Position numbers and translations under genes: made by a program. From Lachnospiraceae bacterium (GTDB lineage: Bacteria; Bacillota; Clostridia; Lachnospirales; Lachnospiraceae): a stretch of 64,000 nucleotides of DNA. Positions 7,537-17,087 of this stretch are shown here, one piece after another (positions within the stretch are counted from its first letter, which is position 1; each line of letters begins with the position of its first letter). The notes under the pieces were generated by a model. That model did not search any database. It was not told the origin of the DNA and saw nothing but the letters and a program-made list of their open reading frames with translations. The stretch spans positions 1 through 64,000 of the forward strand of contig JAUNGG010000011.1 of the NCBI GenBank assembly GCA_030524635.1, in the 5' to 3' direction.

Positions 7537-8061
7537 ATGATATTGGAACGATTTTATCCGAAAGTATGGGCAGACAGCGCCTATGGGCTTCCCTATGAAA
7601 ATATGGCGAAAAAGGGCATCAAGGGACTGATTTTTGATGTGGACAATACGTTGGCGTTCCATGATGTTCCGGCAGATGAAAAGGCGGTGCAGCTGTTTGA
7701 ACGGTTCCATAAGCTGGGACTGGAAACCTGCCTGCTTTCCAACAATAAGGAGCCGCGGGTCAAGGCATTTGCGGAGGCGGTAGGCTCCCATTATGTGTAC
7801 AAGGGCGGAAAGCCGGGGGTAAAGGGATACCGCAGATCCATGGAGCTGATGGGAACGGATGCCAGGCATACGGTAGCTGTGGGGGACCAGCTTTTTACGG
7901 ATATCTGGGGAGCAAACCGGACCGGGATCTACAGCATTCTGGTCACGCCTATGAACCCGAAGGAGGAGATTCAGATCGTGATGAAGCGGTTCTTGGAACG
8001 GCCGATCCTCTGGGCTTACAGAAGGAAGCACCCGGGGGAACCAGTCAGGGGAACAGCATGA
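7537..8061 (+). CDS. YqeG-family HAD phosphatase
   Basis: A 174-residue HAD IIIA protein of the YqeG family. The catalytic motif FDVDNTLAF (D34 nucleophile, D36 acid) is followed by motif II LSNNKEP, the Lys in KPGVKGY and the acidic motif GDQLFTDIWGANRTG. The physiological substrate of YqeG is not established. An AAAGGAG site precedes the ATG at 7537. Its last codons overlap an upstream ATG (8058) in the aroD frame, which is not the favoured aroD start. Confidence 0.9.
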   Translation: MILERFYPKVWADSAYGLPYENMAKKGIKGLIFDVDNTLAFHDVPADEKAVQLFERFHKLGLETCLLSNNKEPRVKAFAEAVGSHYVYKGGKPGVKGYRRSMELMGTDARHTVAVGDQLFTDIWGANRTGIYSILVTPMNPKEEIQIVMKRFLERPILWAYRRKHPGEPVRGTA

Positions 8062-8141
8062 CTGCAGGTTACGGTTCCATGAATGCATCAGGCTATGAGA
8101 AGAAAGCAATAACAGCAGAAGATAAAAAGAGGTGTTTTGAG

Positions 8142-8912
8142 ATGATTACATCAGTGAAAGTACGGAATTGTGTTCTGGGCCAGGGACGCCCGAAGATCTG
8201 TGTTCCCATCGTGGCCCGGACAAGAGAAGAGATAAAAAAGGCAGCGCAGGAGATTAGCGGGCTGCCTGCGGATATGGTAGAATGGCGGGCTGACTGGTAT
8301 GAAGCTTTAAGCAGGCCGGAGGAGGTGGCCGGTACGCTTAACGTGCTGCGGGCAGTGCTGGGGGAAGCGATGCCGATTCTGTTTACAGTCCGCACAAAAA
8401 AAGAGGGCGGGCAGGCAGAACTGCCGGCAGCGGATTATGTGGCGATCAACCTGGCTGCGGTTGCCGCAGAAGAAGTGGATCTGGTGGATGTGGAGCTTTC
8501 TACCGGAAAAGAAGGAGCATCCATGATCGTGGAGGCAGCTCATCAGATTGGAAAAAAAGTGATCATGTCCTGTCATGATTTCTACCGGACTCCGGAAGTG
8601 GAGGAAATGATCGCATATTTAAAGAAGATGCAGGAGTGGAACGCGGATATCCCCAAGCTGGCGGTGATGCCCAAGAGCAAGGTGGATGTGTTAAAGCTTT
8701 TGACGGCCACTCTGGAAATGCGGGAAAAGTATGCAGACCGTCCTATTATCACCATGTCCATGGCAGCGGAGGGTGTGATCAGCCGTCTTGCCGGGGAGAC
8801 CTTCGGCTCCTGTCTGACCTTTGGCTGTGCCGGGCAGGCATCAGCACCGGGACAGATGGAGGTGACCAAGCTGCATCAGATTTTGGAATTGGTGCATAAA
8901 AGCATGGAATAG
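8142..8912 (+). CDS. aroD: Type I 3-dehydroquinate dehydratase
   Basis: A 256-residue enzyme that dehydrates 3-dehydroquinate to 3-dehydroshikimate in the shikimate pathway through a Schiff-base lysine. K172 lies in IPKLAVMP and the general base H145 in MSCHDF. EWRAD (47-51) and the late GSCLTFG and QMEV segments bind substrate. The frame is open from 8058, but the extra 28 residues are not conserved in type. AGAGGTG at 8128-8134 is well spaced for the ATG at 8142, and the resulting length matches the family. No other shikimate genes are nearby, so it is an isolated pathway gene. Confidence 0.93.
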   Translation: MITSVKVRNCVLGQGRPKICVPIVARTREEIKKAAQEISGLPADMVEWRADWYEALSRPEEVAGTLNVLRAVLGEAMPILFTVRTKKEGGQAELPAADYVAINLAAVAAEEVDLVDVELSTGKEGASMIVEAAHQIGKKVIMSCHDFYRTPEVEEMIAYLKKMQEWNADIPKLAVMPKSKVDVLKLLTATLEMREKYADRPIITMSMAAEGVISRLAGETFGSCLTFGCAGQASAPGQMEVTKLHQILELVHKSME

Positions 8913-8965
8913 GATATCCGGCAATGATTTCAGCTGATTTTTCTGTCTATTCCTGAAAAAAATAG

Positions 8966-8994
8966 TTGAAAATGCATGAGATATCGTTTAGAAT
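8966..8994 (+). promoter_or_regulatory. Promoter of efp
   Basis: TTGAAA (8966-8971), a 17-nt spacer and TAGAAT (8989-8994). The leader holds a compact stem (9031-9050) of GAACGC/GCGTTC closed by a TGGA loop, just upstream of the AAGGAGG site. Confidence 0.65.
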
Positions 8995-9073
8995 ATAGAG
9001 GATAATGAGATGAACGCATTTCTCGGCGGCAGGAACGCTGGAGCGTTCTTGAGATTTAAGGAGGAATATCTTT

Positions 9074-9631
9074 ATGATATCAGCAGGTGATTTTAGAAAC
9101 GGCATTACCTTAGAGATTGACGGCCAGGTTGTTCAGATTCTGGAATTCCAGCATGTAAAGCCAGGTAAGGGCGCAGCATTCGTTCGTACCAAGTTAAAAA
9201 ATGTAATCAACGGCGGCGTTGTTGAGAGAACCTTCCGTCCAACTGAGAAGTTCCCGGCAGCAAGAATTGACCGTGTGGACATGCAGTATCTGTATTCTGA
9301 TGGCGACTTATACAACTTCATGAACGTTGAGAACTACGACCAGATCGCATTAAATTCCGATTTAGTAGGCGATGCATTAAAGTTCGTAAAAGAGAACGAG
9401 ATGGTTAAGGTCTGCTCTTACAATGGAAGCGTATTCTCCATCGAACCTCCTCTGTTTGTAGAGCTGGAGGTTACCGACACCGAGCCAGGCTTCAAGGGAG
9501 ACACCGCAACCGGCGCTTCCAAGCCAGCAACGGTTGAGACCGGCGCACAGATCAATGTGCCTCTGTTTGTCAACATTGGTGATAAGGTTAAGATTGATAC
9601 CAGAACCAGCGAGTATCTGGGACGTGCATAA
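9074..9631 (+). CDS. efp: Translation elongation factor P
   Basis: A 185-residue three-domain OB-fold protein that rescues ribosomes stalled at polyproline. The domain I loop VKPGKGAAF carries K32, the residue that in other bacteria is modified or acts unmodified at the peptidyl-transferase centre. The KOW-like domain I, the central OB fold and the C-terminal [17 protein letters not shown] signature are all complete. No EpmA/EpmB or rhamnosyl-transfer partner genes lie nearby. A monocistronic unit is likely: its own promoter lies upstream and a UUCG-loop terminator follows. Confidence 0.97.
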   Translation: MISAGDFRNGITLEIDGQVVQILEFQHVKPGKGAAFVRTKLKNVINGGVVERTFRPTEKFPAARIDRVDMQYLYSDGDLYNFMNVENYDQIALNSDLVGDALKFVKENEMVKVCSYNGSVFSIEPPLFVELEVTDTEPGFKGDTATGASKPATVETGAQINVPLFVNIGDKVKIDTRTSEYLGRA

Positions 9632-9664
9632 TCTTCGGATCTGCACAACCGTAAATTGCATTTT

Positions 9665-9694
9665 GGGCCTGTGTCTTCGGACGCAGGCTTCTTG
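9665..9694 (+). terminator. Terminator of efp
   Basis: GCCTGTGTC (9667-9675), a TTCG tetraloop and GACGCAGGC (9680-9688), followed by TTCTT. One G-U pair; the T-run is short. Confidence 0.75.
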
Positions 9695-9751
9695 CGTTAT
9701 TGGAAATATGAGTTTCATGGGAAAATAAGCCTTTCGCGAAATATCGTTTTA

Positions 9752-9760
9752 TGATATAAT
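9752..9760 (+). promoter_or_regulatory. Extended -10 promoter of argS
   Basis: TGATATAAT: TG at 9752-9753 and TATAAT at 9755-9760. No good -35 is present at 16-18 nt, consistent with an extended -10 promoter about 110 nt before argS. Confidence 0.5.
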
Positions 9761-9870
9761 TAATAGTCAACTTAGAACCAGTGATCCATGGAACAGAATG
9801 AGTGAAGAAAACAGGATAGGTTTTAGGCAAAGGAATTGCAGGAAGTATTACAAAATAGAAGGAGACGGCT

Positions 9871-11700
9871 ATGAAAAAGATCCTGGGAATGATAGAGGCG
9901 GAGCTGAAGAGCGCGTTTACCGCCTGTGGTTACGAGGAGAAATTTGGAAAGGCGGTTTTGTCCAACCGCCCGGATTTATGTGAATATCAGTGCAATGGCG
10001 CCATGGCGGCAGCCAAGGCATATAAGAAAAAGCCGATTGATATTGCTGGTGATGTGGTGGCAAAGCTGCGGGAAGGCCATATGTTTTCCCTGTGTGATGC
10101 CGTGATGCCGGGCTTTATCAATTTAAAGCTGGATGGCGGATTTGTGGCGGAATATCTGAATCAGATGGCAGCAGATCAGCGGCTGGGGCTGGAGACACAG
10201 GAGAAGCCTCTGACGATTATCGTGGATTACGGCGGAGCCAATGTGGCGAAGCCGCTGCATGTAGGCCATTTGCGCTCCGCAGTTATTGGTGAAAGCATCA
10301 AGCGGATGGGACGGGCGCTGGGGCATAACATGATCGGCGATGTTCATCTGGGGGACTGGGGACTGCAGATGGGACTGATCATTGAGGAGCTGCGGGACCG
10401 GAAGCCGGAGCTGCCCTACTTTGATGAGAGCTTTACAGGAGCATATCCCAAGGAGGCTCCCTTTACTATCAGCGAACTGGAGGATATCTATCCCACTGCC
10501 AGCAAGAAGGCCAAGTTTAAGGCAGATGAGGCCAGAGAGCAGGGCATGAGCGAGGAGGAGATCGCAGCGAAGGAGGCAGCATCCAAGGCATTTGCGGAGC
10601 GTGCCCATCTGGCTACCAGAAAGCTGCAGGAGGGGTACCCTCCATATACCGCTATCTGGAATCACATTATGAATGTGTCCAAGGCAGATTTAAAGAAGAA
10701 TTATGGAAACTTAAGTGTTTCCTTTGATTTATGGAAGGGCGAGAGCGATGCCCAGAAGTACATTCCGGATCTGATCCAGAACCTGATCGACCAGGGGCTG
10801 GCTTATGAGAGCCAGGGAGCGCTGGTTGTGGATATCGGGGAGCCTGCAGATACCAAGGAGCTTCCGCCATGTATCGTGCGGAAGTCAGACGGAGCGGCAT
10901 TGTACGCCACCTCGGATCTGGGAACCATTATTGAGAGAGAGAAGGACTTCCATCCAGATGCCTATATCTATATTGCAGATAAGCGCCAGGAGCTTCACTT
11001 CACCCAGGTGTTCCGGGTAGCAAAGAAGGCCGGATTTGTAGCACCGGATCAGTCCATGAGCTTTTTAGGCTTCGGCACCATGAACGGCAAGGACGGGAAG
11101 CCCTTTAAGACCCGTGACGGCGGCGTGATGCGTCTGGAGCATTTGATTGCAGATATCGACGAGGCGGTTTACCAGAGGATCATGGAGAATAGGACCGTAT
11201 CTGAGGAGGAGGCCAAGGAGACAGCGAAGACAGTAGGGCTGGCTGCCTTAAAATACGGCGATCTTTCCAATCAGGCAGCAAAGGATTATATTTTTGATAT
11301 TGACCGCTTTATTTCTTTTGAGGGAAATACCGGGCCTTACATTCTTTACACCATCGTCCGCATCAAGTCTATTTTAAGCAAGTACAGGGATCAGCAGGGC
11401 AGCACAGAGAGCCTTGCTATCCTTCCGGCGGCATCGGAGGCAGAGAAGGATCTGATGCTGGAGATTGCCAAGTATAACGATGTGCTGGAGACGGCATTTG
11501 CAGAGAAGGCACCTCACAAGATCTGTCAGTATATTTACGATCTGTCCAATGATTTTAATCGTTTTTATCATGACACCAAGATCCTGTCAGAGGAGGACAA
11601 AAAGCAGCAGGCAAGCTGGATCGGGCTGATCACGCTGGCAAAGGATGTACTGAGTGCCTGCATTCAGGTGCTTGGCTTTGAGGCACCGGAGCGGATGTAG
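9871..11700 (+). CDS. argS: Arginine--tRNA ligase
   Basis: A 609-residue class I synthetase charging tRNA-Arg. The N-terminal Add-1 domain (about 1-110) precedes the HIGH motif HVGH (130-133) within GANVAKPLHVGHLRSA. As in most ArgRS the canonical KMSKS is not obvious. The region FKTRDGGVMRLEHLI occupies its place, and the C-terminal DALR anticodon domain is complete. GAAGGAGACGGCT precedes the ATG. It is transcribed from its own extended -10 promoter. It may be cotranscribed with the helicase 90 bp downstream. Confidence 0.96.
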   Translation: MKKILGMIEAELKSAFTACGYEEKFGKAVLSNRPDLCEYQCNGAMAAAKAYKKKPIDIAGDVVAKLREGHMFSLCDAVMPGFINLKLDGGFVAEYLNQMAADQRLGLETQEKPLTIIVDYGGANVAKPLHVGHLRSAVIGESIKRMGRALGHNMIGDVHLGDWGLQMGLIIEELRDRKPELPYFDESFTGAYPKEAPFTISELEDIYPTASKKAKFKADEAREQGMSEEEIAAKEAASKAFAERAHLATRKLQEGYPPYTAIWNHIMNVSKADLKKNYGNLSVSFDLWKGESDAQKYIPDLIQNLIDQGLAYESQGALVVDIGEPADTKELPPCIVRKSDGAALYATSDLGTIIEREKDFHPDAYIYIADKRQELHFTQVFRVAKKAGFVAPDQSMSFLGFGTMNGKDGKPFKTRDGGVMRLEHLIADIDEAVYQRIMENRTVSEEEAKETAKTVGLAALKYGDLSNQAAKDYIFDIDRFISFEGNTGPYILYTIVRIKSILSKYRDQQGSTESLAILPAASEAEKDLMLEIAKYNDVLETAFAEKAPHKICQYIYDLSNDFNRFYHDTKILSEEDKKQQASWIGLITLAKDVLSACIQVLGFEAPERM

Positions 11701-11790
11701 AAGAAGCGCAGCTGGTTTTGGCACAGCAGTGTATGGGCAGTGTGGCTCTGCAGTGATGCAGCGGCGTCAAGTTAACGGGGGGAGCCTGTT

Positions 11791-14700
11791 TTGAAAATTA
11801 AAAATCTATCGACCAGCGCCTTCTGGAAGGGCGAGGTAGGAGTTAAAGCTCTGGTAGAGGATGCCGGGGCAGAATATCAGGTACAGCTTTATGGCAGGGG
11901 TAGTTCGGTGCGGGACTACTCCTGTTCCTGCGGGGAAGGAAATTCCTATAAGGGAATGTGCTGTCATGGGGCGGCTGTATGGGAAGCATATCAGAAAAGC
12001 ATAAAAAGTACGAAAACCAGTGGTGCTCCGTCTCTGGTCTATACTTCTCAGGAAGTGCGTACTATGATTCGGGAGTATACCAACCGTGAGGTGGCTCAGA
12101 TCCAGCTGGAGGGGCAGGAGGCCTACGTGATGCTGATCCCCAGGCTGATGATCACCAACAACAGCCGTGAGGTGAAGGTGGAGTTTAAAGTAGGCCGGGA
12201 ACGGCAGTATATCATAAAGGATCTGGTTTCCTTTGCCCAGGCTGTGAGTCATGGAAGCTTGGTAGAATATGGAAAGAATTTTGCCTTTCATCATAGCCTG
12301 GATGCCTTTACGCCGGAGTGCCGGCCTCTGGTAGAGCTGGTAGTGGAGATCGCCAACACCTACCGGGAGTATTACTCCCAGTTTCGGAAGTCTTCCTTTG
12401 AGACTCAGCCGCCTCTTCGGGAGCTGAGTCTGAACCGGGAGAACCGTGACCGATTTTTCTCCATTATGGAAAACAGGGTGGTGGAAACCGAGGTGGGCAT
12501 GAAGGGGAAGAGCCTGCTTCTGATCTGCCGCCAGAATCCACAGTTTCATGTGCAGGTGAAGCAGCAGGGGAGGGATGGGCTTTCCGTGTCCTTAAGCGGC
12601 AAGCGGTTTACCTTCTTTGGGGAGAAGTGCCTGTATCTGGGGGATGAGACACGGCTTTACCGGTGCGACGAGGAGTGCAGCCGGACTTTGGGCGTGTTTG
12701 TGGACCAGATGAATCAGAGCATTAAGAGTACGGTAACTGTGAATGAGAAGGATATTCCTCTTTTCTATGAGCGGGTGCTCCGCAAGATCGAGCCTTACTG
12801 TATCTTTGACGGGGATGAGATCGACTGGGAAGCTTACCGTCCCAAACCGCTGCGGGCCGAGTTCCGTTTTGATTCGGAGCGGCCGGGAGAGCTTTCCATG
12901 GAGCCGGTTCTTTCCTATGGGGATTATTCCTTCCATCCCATTGAGGATGAAACCCTTCCAAGGACGGTATGCCGGGATGTGCCGGGAGAATTCCGTGTCA
13001 GCCAGGTGATTGCCCGGTACTTTAAATACAAGGAGCCGGATGAGAAAAAGCTGGTTATCCGCAATGATGATGAGACACTGTTTCGTCTGCTCGGAAGCGG
13101 AATGGAAGAGTTTTCACAGCTAGGCTCTGTTCTGATTTCCGATACCATTCGAAAATGGAAGATTCTTCCGCCTCCTAAGGTGGAGGCCAACGTATCCATG
13201 GGAAGCGGCTGGCTGGATATTAAGATCGATATGGAAGGTCTGACCAGCAGCGATCTGACGAAGATCCTGGAGGCATACCAGCAGAAGCGGAAGTTTTACC
13301 GCCTGAAATCCGGTGAATTCTTAAAACTGGAGGATGGCGGCCTGCTGGCAGTGGCCCGCTTAAGCGAGGGCCTTTCCCTGTCTGCAGAGGAGCTGCTGGG
13401 CAATGGAGTCCGCCTGCCGGGTTACCGTGCCCTTTACCTGGACAGCTTGTTTAAAGAAGGGCCGGGGATCGCATTTTACCGGGATCAGATGTTTAAGGCC
13501 ATGGTTCGCGGGATGAAGGCTGTGGAAGACAGTGATTTTGCAGTTCCGGTTTCCCTGCAGGGCGTGCTGAGAGGCTACCAGAAGATCGGCTACCGCTGGC
13601 TGCGGACCCTGGACGCATACGGGTTCGGCGGAATTCTGGCAGATGATATGGGACTGGGAAAGACGCTGCAGATGATCTCCCTGTTTGCTGATGAGTATGG
13701 AACAGAGGAAGGCGTACAGGGAAAAGACCGGTCCATTATCATTTGTCCGGCTTCCCTGGTTTACAACTGGGAAAACGAATTCCAGAAGTTTGCTCCCCAG
13801 CTTGGCGTCTGCGCAGTAGCCGGCAATGCTGCTGAGCGGGAGGCGCTTCTCCATTCCCTGGATGAGCAGGGCTGCCAGATTGTGATCACCTCCTACGAGC
13901 TGCTGAAGCGGGATATGGAGCATTATGAAAAGATGTCCTTCCGCTACCAGGTGATCGATGAGGCCCAGTATATCAAAAATGCCTCCACCCAGAGTGCCAA
14001 GGCGGTAAAGGCTATCTGCGCCAAGACCCGCTTTGCCCTGACAGGAACTCCCATTGAAAATCGGCTCAGTGAGCTGTGGAGCATCTTCGACTATCTGATG
14101 CCTGGATTTTTATTCACCTATCAGAAGTTTAAGAAATCCTATGAAACCCCGATTGTGAAGGAAGGGGATGAGGAAGCGGTCCGGAACTTAAAGCGCCTGA
14201 TTGGCCCCTTCATCCTGCGCCGGCTGAAAAAGGATGTGCTGAAGGAGCTGCCGGATAAACTGGAAACCTATGTATATTCCCGGTTCGAGGGCCGTCAGAA
14301 GGAGCTTTACACAGCCAATGCAGCAAGGCTGAAGGCAGAGCTGGAGAACCAGACCGACGGAGCCTACAACTCCGACAAGCTTCAGGTCCTGGCAGGCCTT
14401 ACCAGGCTGCGCCAGATCTGCTGCGACCCCAGCCTGTGCTATGAGAACTACAAAGGCGGCTCCGCCAAGCTGGATACCTGCATCGACCTGGTGAAAAACG
14501 GCGTCCAGGGCGGCCATAAGATCCTTCTATTCTCCCAGTTTACCTCCATGCTTGCCATCATCGAAAAACGGCTGAAGGAGGAGGATATCCGCTTCTACAC
14601 CCTGACAGGAAGCACATCCAAGGAAGAGCGGCTCCAGATGGTAGAAGCCTTTCACAGCGACGATGTGCCGGTGTTCCTGATCTCTCTGAAGGCAGGAGGC

Positions 14701-14970
14701 ACCGGACTGAACCTGACAGCAGCCGATATGGTGATCCACTACGATCCATGGTGGAATGTAGCGGCGCAAAACCAGGCAACCGACCGGGCGCACCGCATCG
14801 GGCAGGAGAAGCAGGTCTCTGTGTTTAAGCTGATCACCAAAGGGACCATTGAAGAAAACATTATGATGCTGCAGGAATCCAAGAAGAATCTGGCGGATCA
14901 GATTATTGCGGAAGGCACCTTGTCCTTTGGCAGTCTGACCAGAGGGGATATTCTGCAGATGCTGGGGTGA
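11791..14970 (+). CDS. SNF2-family DEAD/DEAH helicase with SWIM zinc finger
   Basis: A 1059-residue SNF2/Rad54-like ATPase. An N-terminal SWIM finger uses C45, C47, C57 or C58, and H59. A long central region without recognised motifs follows, of the type called bacterial SNF2_assoc. The helicase core has Walker A DDMGLGKT (about 618-625), DEAQ (about 723-726), motif III LTGTPIENR, and motif VI QATDRAHRIGQ near the C-terminus. Such proteins translocate on double-stranded DNA or remodel protein-DNA complexes, but their bacterial role is poorly known. The start is TTG with GGGGGAG ahead of it. It is a common Clostridial single gene and not evidence of a defence island by itself. Confidence 0.9.
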   Translation: MKIKNLSTSAFWKGEVGVKALVEDAGAEYQVQLYGRGSSVRDYSCSCGEGNSYKGMCCHGAAVWEAYQKSIKSTKTSGAPSLVYTSQEVRTMIREYTNREVAQIQLEGQEAYVMLIPRLMITNNSREVKVEFKVGRERQYIIKDLVSFAQAVSHGSLVEYGKNFAFHHSLDAFTPECRPLVELVVEIANTYREYYSQFRKSSFETQPPLRELSLNRENRDRFFSIMENRVVETEVGMKGKSLLLICRQNPQFHVQVKQQGRDGLSVSLSGKRFTFFGEKCLYLGDETRLYRCDEECSRTLGVFVDQMNQSIKSTVTVNEKDIPLFYERVLRKIEPYCIFDGDEIDWEAYRPKPLRAEFRFDSERPGELSMEPVLSYGDYSFHPIEDETLPRTVCRDVPGEFRVSQVIARYFKYKEPDEKKLVIRNDDETLFRLLGSGMEEFSQLGSVLISDTIRKWKILPPPKVEANVSMGSGWLDIKIDMEGLTSSDLTKILEAYQQKRKFYRLKSGEFLKLEDGGLLAVARLSEGLSLSAEELLGNGVRLPGYRALYLDSLFKEGPGIAFYRDQMFKAMVRGMKAVEDSDFAVPVSLQGVLRGYQKIGYRWLRTLDAYGFGGILADDMGLGKTLQMISLFADEYGTEEGVQGKDRSIIICPASLVYNWENEFQKFAPQLGVCAVAGNAAEREALLHSLDEQGCQIVITSYELLKRDMEHYEKMSFRYQVIDEAQYIKNASTQSAKAVKAICAKTRFALTGTPIENRLSELWSIFDYLMPGFLFTYQKFKKSYETPIVKEGDEEAVRNLKRLIGPFILRRLKKDVLKELPDKLETYVYSRFEGRQKELYTANAARLKAELENQTDGAYNSDKLQVLAGLTRLRQICCDPSLCYENYKGGSAKLDTCIDLVKNGVQGGHKILLFSQFTSMLAIIEKRLKEEDIRFYTLTGSTSKEERLQMVEAFHSDDVPVFLISLKAGGTGLNLTAADMVIHYDPWWNVAAQNQATDRAHRIGQEKQVSVFKLITKGTIEENIMMLQESKKNLADQIIAEGTLSFGSLTRGDILQMLG

Positions 14971-15003
14971 GGTTTGCTTGTAAGGCTGTATACAGTCTGC
15001 AGA

Positions 15004-15031
15004 TTGACACAGCAAAAAGTAGTTTTACAGT
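15004..15031 (+). promoter_or_regulatory. Promoter of the flavodoxin-family gene
   Basis: TTGACA (15004-15009), a 16-nt spacer and TACAGT (15026-15031), 35 nt before the ATG at 15066 with AAAGGAG between. Confidence 0.5.
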
Positions 15032-15065
15032 TACGTTTTAATACAGAAAAAGGAGCATAATAGTT

Positions 15066-15689
15066 ATGAAAGTATTAATGATTAACGGCAGTCCTCACGC
15101 AGAGGGCTGCACCTACACCGCATTAAGCGAGATTGCAAAGGCATTGAAGGAGGAGGGCATTGACAGCGAGATCCTTCAGATCGGAACGGGGGCGATCCAT
15201 GGCTGTATTGGCTGCGGCGGCTGCGGAAAGCTGGGACATTGTGTCTTTACGGAGGACCCGGTCTGTCAGGCAGTGGAGAAGGCGAAGGAGTCAGATGGCC
15301 TGATCGTAGGCTCTCCAGTTTATTACGCTTCTCCAAACGGCTCCATCCTTTCCTTTTTGGACCGGATGTTCTGCTCCGGCGGCAAGTATCTGGCCTATAA
15401 GCCGGCAGCGGCCATCGCATCGGCAAGAAGAGCAGGAACCACGGCAACACTGGATGCTCTGAATAAGTATTTCCTGTTCAATAAAATGCCGGTTGTATCC
15501 TCCAACTATTGGAATATGGTTCATGGAAGCTGTGCGGAGGATGTGGCTCAGGATCTGGAGGGGCTTCAGATTATGCGGACTCTGGGACATAATATGGCAT
15601 GGATGTTAAAGTGTATTGAGGCAGGAAAGCAGCAGGGAATCGACCATCCGGTGGGAGAAACGAAGATTAAGACGAATTTTATCCGGTAA
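15066..15689 (+). CDS. Flavodoxin-family NAD(P)H-dependent oxidoreductase
   Basis: A 207-residue FMN-binding flavodoxin-fold protein. The phosphate loop is NGSPHAEGCTYTAL (about 8-21), and GSPVYYASPNGSI binds the isoalloxazine edge. The Cys-rich segment CIGCGGCGKLGHC (about 47-60) is typical of the iron-sulfur flavoprotein-like or NADPH-dependent FMN reductase branch. Its spacing could carry an iron-sulfur cluster or redox thiols. The substrate is unknown. It has its own promoter and a downstream terminator (15811-15850), so it is probably monocistronic. Confidence 0.85.
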   Translation: MKVLMINGSPHAEGCTYTALSEIAKALKEEGIDSEILQIGTGAIHGCIGCGGCGKLGHCVFTEDPVCQAVEKAKESDGLIVGSPVYYASPNGSILSFLDRMFCSGGKYLAYKPAAAIASARRAGTTATLDALNKYFLFNKMPVVSSNYWNMVHGSCAEDVAQDLEGLQIMRTLGHNMAWMLKCIEAGKQQGIDHPVGETKIKTNFIR

Positions 15690-15810
15690 AGAAGGCAGGA
15701 AGGATGCTATATTTGCCGTAGTTCTGAATACCTGGCTGAGAGCGAAAAAGCAGGAAAGACCGTAAGAATTTGCAGATAATAGTTCGGATTCGGTGGATCA
15801 GCCAAAACAG

Positions 15811-15850
15811 AAAGCTCCAATTTCTGGACAAAAGAAATTGGAGCTTTTGT
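15811..15850 (+). terminator. Terminator after the flavodoxin-family gene
   Basis: AAAGCTCCAATTTCT (15811-15825) pairs perfectly with AGAAATTGGAGCTTT (15833-15847) around a 7-nt loop. The perfect stem with A/T flanks could act in both directions and also end the minus-strand Rpn gene. Confidence 0.85.
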
Positions 15851-15886
15851 AAATTATAGATTGCTGAAATTATGAAGGGTTTCTGC

Positions 15887-16855
15887 TTATTTCAAGCAGC
15901 CTTGGCTGTCAGTCCGGGAGGAGAGCACCGCGTGGATTTTATTGCAGTCATAATCAGGAGCAAAGGGATGAGCGGCGCTGCAGATGCGGTTGATGACATC
16001 CAGCTCCTCTTCCAGATCGTCAGCGATTGTTTCAGGAGATTTTCCTTTGAGAAGTTTTTTGCATACCTGCTGAATTAATTTTATTTCAAGTCCTTCTGCA
16101 TGTCCCTGTGCGCGGCCTTCCGCTCGTCCCTCTTCAAGTCCATTTTGCTTCATCTGTTTTAATTCATCAGCAAATAATTCTCGTAATGCATCACACATTT
16201 GTTCCGATCCCTCCTTAAAATGCTTCTGGTTAGCGCGTACAATCAAATCCATTACAGCGGCGTAGAGAGGACTTTTATCATGTCCTTTGTAGGCATGAAT
16301 TAATGGATTCATATCCTCTTCTTCTTGAAGATCCTGACGCAGCCGGCTTAACCAGACATTTTCTTCCTTGGATAACTTTTGGTTGATTAAAATCTGCATG
16401 GGAAACAGCAGACCTGTTACATAATAGATGCCGGGAAATGCTTTTTTTATTTCTGCATGGTATTGCTGCTGCAGATGCTTAATCATTTCACGGGGATAAT
16501 GATTGCTGACCAGCGTCATAGTCAGTTCATCTGGCGGGATTTCCATTACCTTCTCGGTATCCGATTGATACAGGCAGAGATACCCCAGCACCTTATAGAA
16601 ATCATTTACACATAAATAGTCGGTGGGACTTTTATATTCGATGATATTGTACTGACGAAAAATCCGGCCGAAGCTTTTCTTGATTTTTCGTCCGGCCTCT
16701 ACTTTGATAATCAGGGTGTCAATCTGAAGGGGTTTTTGGGTCAGATTATATTCCTGAAAAAACTGCAGAAATTCCATATCCTCCATAAGCTCGATTTGGA
16801 TTGCTGCGTGGAAAGCGGAGTGCCATTGTAATGCCTTTTCTTCCCTATCTTTCAT
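15887..16855 (-). CDS. Rpn/YhgA-like PD-(D/E)XK nuclease family protein
   Basis: A 322-residue protein of the Rpn recombination-promoting nuclease family, often mislabelled transposase. The nuclease core is visible as QIDTLIIKV followed by IIEYKSP, matching D...EXK. The C-terminal part has the family's EGRAEGRAQGHAEG repeat, which is variable in copy number, then a short helical domain. Rpn proteins are DNA endonucleases linked to RecA-independent recombination, and phage restriction has been proposed for some. No terminal inverted repeats or target duplications are seen, so it is not treated as an IS. GAAAGGA precedes the start on the minus strand. It is flanked by AT-rich DNA at 16856-17057. 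Confidence 0.78.
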   Translation of the reverse strand: MKDREEKALQWHSAFHAAIQIELMEDMEFLQFFQEYNLTQKPLQIDTLIIKVEAGRKIKKSFGRIFRQYNIIEYKSPTDYLCVNDFYKVLGYLCLYQSDTEKVMEIPPDELTMTLVSNHYPREMIKHLQQQYHAEIKKAFPGIYYVTGLLFPMQILINQKLSKEENVWLSRLRQDLQEEEDMNPLIHAYKGHDKSPLYAAVMDLIVRANQKHFKEGSEQMCDALRELFADELKQMKQNGLEEGRAEGRAQGHAEGLEIKLIQQVCKKLLKGKSPETIADDLEEELDVINRICSAAHPFAPDYDCNKIHAVLSSRTDSQGCLK

Positions 16856-17087
16856 GAAATGATTTCCTTTCTATTATAGTCGATGGAAATAAAGTTCGCA
16901 ATTGGTAAAATAGATTTACTGGAAATATGTAAAAAATTTACATTTCATAAGAAGTATATCATATCTTACAAATATTGTCAATCACAGATTGACTTTACGG
17001 CATCCTCCTGATAAAATATCGCTATCGTACTTATTTAGCCCCTTTATTGTTATTTAATTGATAAAGAACAGAAAGCATGTGAAGAAA

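Noticed and set aside
8058-8141. Longer aroD start overlapping yqeG
   Set aside because: It adds 28 residues beyond the usual family length, while a better ribosome site serves the ATG at 8142.
11791-14970. SNF2 helicase as part of a phage-defence system
   Set aside because: The neighbours are argS and a flavodoxin-family gene, with no nuclease, methylase or other defence partner beside it.
15887-16855. Insertion sequence around the Rpn gene
   Set aside because: No terminal inverted repeats or target-site duplication were seen, and Rpn proteins are often only labelled as transposases.
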